A stretch of DNA of 6,672 bases from Methanobacteriota archaeon (GTDB lineage: Archaea; Thermoplasmatota; Poseidoniia; Poseidoniales; Thalassarchaeaceae). Where the stretch lies: NCBI GenBank assembly GCA_002724815.1, contig PBPV01000063.1:3465-10136 (forward strand), in the 5' to 3' direction. Below are positions 4,817 to 6,672 of this stretch, piece after piece (position 1 is the stretch's first letter; the number at the start of each line of letters is the position of its first letter). The notes under the pieces are model-generated. The model did not search any database. It was not told the DNA's origin and saw only the letters and a list, made by a program, of their open reading frames with translations. The translations under genes and the position numbers were made by a program.

Positions 4817-6097
4817 ATGGGAACTTATGTGTTCAAACTGCCAGATATCGGAGAAGGTGTTGTCGAGGGTGAAATTACCGCTTGGCACGTTGCTGTTGGG
4901 GACACCGTGTCCGAAGACCAACCCATGGTCGACATTATGACTGACAAAGCCACTGTCGGAATTGCTGCAACAAATGATGGGGTCGTGACCAAATTACACG
5001 GGCAAATCGGAGACATGATTGCCGTTGGAGGACCGCTCATTGAATTCGAAATTGATGGTGAAGGAAACGCTGCACCATCCGAACCCGAGCCAGAACCAGA
5101 ACCCCAACCGGAACCTCAGGCTGAACCCGAGCCTGAACCCGAACCAACGCCGGCTCCAGCAGCAGCCCCCGCTCCTACTCCGGCTCCTGCTCCAGCCCCT
5201 GCCCCTGCCCCGGTGGCGAGTTCAGGTGGGCGTGTTCTAGCCAGTCCCGTGGTTCGTCGCCGAGCAACTGAAGCCGGAATCGATCTTTCTCAAGTCCCAG
5301 GTGGAGGACCCGCAGGCCGAGTTCGAAACGCGGACTTGGATGCCTACATCGCATCAGGCGGAGTCATGCGTGCACCCGCGGCACCAACCGGTGTCGCGCG
5401 CACCGGTACCAGCGAGCACCCCGTCGTTGGACTTCGTCGAAAGATCGCAGAGAAAATGGTCGAATCCAAAACTCGAATCCCGCATTTCTCATACTTTGAG
5501 GAAATTGATGTCACGGAGTTGGAAGCCCTTCGTCAACATCTCAATGCAACGAGAGGACCGGATCAACCCAAGTTGACCTACCTGCCATTCATCATGCTGG
5601 CCTTGACAAAGGCAATGCCCAACCACCCTGAATGCAATGCGATTTACGATGAAGAAGGAAACAAGGTCATCCGACACGAAGCGGTACACTTGGGTATTGC
5701 TACAGCAACCGACCGTGGGTTGTTCGTCCCCGTCGTGAAAAACGTTGAAGCCATGGACGTATGGAGTGCGGCGGCTGAAATGCAGCGCGTCTCAGGAGCT
5801 TGCCGTGATGGAACGGCAACCATGGAGGACCTGACAGGCTCAACCTTCACGATTACCAGTTTGGGAAGAGATGGTGGATTGGGAGCCACCCCGATCATCA
5901 ACCACCCTGAAGTTGGAATTCTCGGCGTCCATAAAGCACGTGACATGCCAGTGGTCCAAAACGGGCAAATCACCATCCGTCGAATCATGAATGTCTCCTC
6001 TTCTTGGGATCATCGTGTGGTTGATGGTGCAGATGGCGCTGCTCTTGTACAATCGTTAAAGAGACTGCTAGAGCACCCGGCGCTCATCTTCATGTGA
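4817..6097 (+). CDS. bkdB: branched-chain 2-oxoacid dehydrogenase E2 (dihydrolipoyl acyltransferase)
   Basis: This is the structural core of the complex: it carries the acyl group on its lipoyl arm from E1 and transfers it to CoA. The protein has 426 aa. The single N-terminal lipoyl domain (1-80) has lipoyl-accepting Lys44 in MTDKATV. A long linker follows (87-132): first an acidic Glu-Pro run, then an Ala-Pro run. The peripheral-subunit-binding domain (about 139-178) starts LASPVVRRRATEAGID and contains GPAGRVRNADLDAYI. The catalytic acyltransferase domain (about 200-426) carries IPHFSYFEEIDVTEL and the active-site His399 and Asp403 in DHRVVDG. Operon context, and the IPHFSYFEEID and TDKATV segments, favour a branched-chain E2 over pyruvate or 2-oxoglutarate E2s. 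It is encoded 2 nt after bkdA2 and 9 nt before lpdV. Lys44 is the expected target of the LipA encoded at the operon head. Confidence 0.95.
   Translation: MGTYVFKLPDIGEGVVEGEITAWHVAVGDTVSEDQPMVDIMTDKATVGIAATNDGVVTKLHGQIGDMIAVGGPLIEFEIDGEGNAAPSEPEPEPEPQPEPQAEPEPEPEPTPAPAAAPAPTPAPAPAPAPAPVASSGGRVLASPVVRRRATEAGIDLSQVPGGGPAGRVRNADLDAYIASGGVMRAPAAPTGVARTGTSEHPVVGLRRKIAEKMVESKTRIPHFSYFEEIDVTELEALRQHLNATRGPDQPKLTYLPFIMLALTKAMPNHPECNAIYDEEGNKVIRHEAVHLGIATATDRGLFVPVVKNVEAMDVWSAAAEMQRVSGACRDGTATMEDLTGSTFTITSLGRDGGLGATPIINHPEVGILGVHKARDMPVVQNGQITIRRIMNVSSSWDHRVVDGADGAALVQSLKRLLEHPALIFM
5075..5212 (+). repeat. bkdB: low-complexity Glu-Pro / Ala-Pro repeat coding for the E2 linker
   Basis: Degenerate hexanucleotide repeats encode PEPEPEPE-type units and then PAPAPAPA-type units, about 46 residues in all (87-132). 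In E2 proteins such Ala/Pro-rich linkers are extended and flexible, letting the lipoyl domain reach E1, E2 and E3 active sites. The acidic first half is a distinguishing feature. Codons vary between units (GAA/GAG, CCC/CCA/CCT/CCG), so the repeat is not a fresh perfect tandem expansion. Confidence 0.85.
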
Positions 6098-6106
6098 GGG
6101 ATCAAA

Positions 6107-6672
6107 ATGAGTGAATCACGTAAATGCCAAGTCTTGGTTGTCGGAGCGGGTCCCGGCGGATATGTTGCTGCAATTCGAGCAGGACAATTGGGCCTCAATA
6201 CCATCATTGTCGAAGGTGACAAAGCCGGTGGAACCTGTTTGATTCGAGGATGCATCCCTTCCAAAGCCATGATTCATGCTGCAGAGCGTTTTGAGCATTT
6301 GGCGCACCATGTGGATGGACATATGGGCATCAGTATCAATGGAGATGTGGCTTTAGACATGCCCGCACTGGTCTCCTGGAAAGACGACATTGTTGAACGA
6401 CTAAACAAAGGAGTTGAACATCTACTGAAGAATGCTGGCGCTGAACTGATCAAGGGTTGGGCTACATTTCAGAATGCAAAGAACTGTACCGTCGAAACTG
6501 AAGATGGAACCATTTCAATCGAGGCTGAGAATGTCATACTTGCGACTGGATCTTCACCCATTGAATTGCCTTTCATGAAATTCGATGAAGAACTCATATG
6601 CTCCTCTACAGGAGCGCTCGATCTCGACAGCCTACCCGAGAAGGTTGCTGTAATCGGTGGCGGATACATTGG
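6107..6672 (+). CDS. lpdV: dihydrolipoyl dehydrogenase (E3), N-terminal part (cut by right edge)
   Basis: This FAD-dependent disulfide oxidoreductase reoxidises the E2 dihydrolipoyl arm and reduces NAD+. The first 188 residues are present. They show the FAD-binding GAGPGGYVAAIRAGQLG (13-29), the redox-active disulfide Cys44 and Cys49 in GGTCLIRGCIPSKA, the ATGSSP motif (146-151), and the beginning of the NAD-binding glycine motif VIGGGYIG at the edge. The rest of the NAD domain, the central domain and the dimerisation domain with its catalytic His-Glu pair lie beyond the window. GAGGG at 6096-6100, six bases before the ATG, supports the start 9 nt after bkdB. The segments IRAGQLGL, WKDDIVERLNKGV and HLLKNAG, and the fourth position in the operon, resemble the dedicated E3 (LpdV) of Pseudomonas branched-chain complexes. 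That the protein serves only this complex is inferred; a shared E3 (lpd) is the alternative. Confidence 0.94.
   Translation, partial: MSESRKCQVLVVGAGPGGYVAAIRAGQLGLNTIIVEGDKAGGTCLIRGCIPSKAMIHAAERFEHLAHHVDGHMGISINGDVALDMPALVSWKDDIVERLNKGVEHLLKNAGAELIKGWATFQNAKNCTVETEDGTISIEAENVILATGSSPIELPFMKFDEELICSSTGALDLDSLPEKVAVIGGGYI

Noticed and set aside
5075..5212. Repeat array considered as CRISPR or tandem satellite
   Set aside because: The units are degenerate, in frame and encode a normal E2 linker, and there are no spacers.
1..6672. Mobile element, defence system or phage gene
   Set aside because: No transposase, integrase, nuclease, terminal inverted repeats or CRISPR repeats are visible on either strand; all long frames are explained by metabolic genes.

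Overview
This window most likely comes from an uncultivated aerobic archaeon, and Marine Group II (Poseidoniales-like) is my best guess. Three things point that way. The tRNA-Leu has the archaeal/eukaryal D-arm pattern CCGAGCtGGTCaAAGG. Genes are closely packed with archaeal-type spacing and no bacterial -35/-10 promoters are obvious. The left-edge gene encodes a membrane-anchored, Ser/Thr/Gly/Asp-rich extracellular protein. The lineage is an inference. The catabolic genes themselves look bacterial, so a bacterial host is not excluded.

Left block (1-1478, all minus strand). From right to left it holds a pteridine-reductase-like short-chain dehydrogenase/reductase, a 32-nt gap containing a tRNA 3'-end-like fragment, a complete tRNA-Leu(UAA) with encoded CCA, an 83-nt spacer, and the N-terminal part of an exported or membrane-anchored protein that runs off the left edge.

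Divergent intergenic region (1479-1564). It separates the left block from the plus-strand operon. It contains a perfect 18-bp palindrome, a weak TATA candidate and a clear Shine-Dalgarno sequence for lipA.

Right block (1565-6672, all plus strand) is a tightly coupled operon: lipA, bkdA1 (E1 alpha), bkdA2 (E1 beta), bkdB (E2) and the start of lpdV (E3, cut by the window end). Junctions are a 4-nt overlap, a 1-nt overlap, a 2-nt gap and a 9-nt gap. The order bkdA1-bkdA2-bkdB-lpdV and the details of the E1 and E3 sequences match the bacterial (Pseudomonas-type) branched-chain 2-oxoacid dehydrogenase operon better than pyruvate dehydrogenase.

Together the products would oxidatively decarboxylate the 2-oxoacids derived from valine, leucine and isoleucine to acyl-CoA and NADH. 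LipA would insert the sulfur atoms of the lipoyl cofactor on the E2 swinging arm. No transaminase, lipoate ligase or octanoyltransferase is visible. Nothing in the window requires a wholly new system; the points of most interest are the lipA-bkd linkage in an archaeal setting and the unassigned palindrome.
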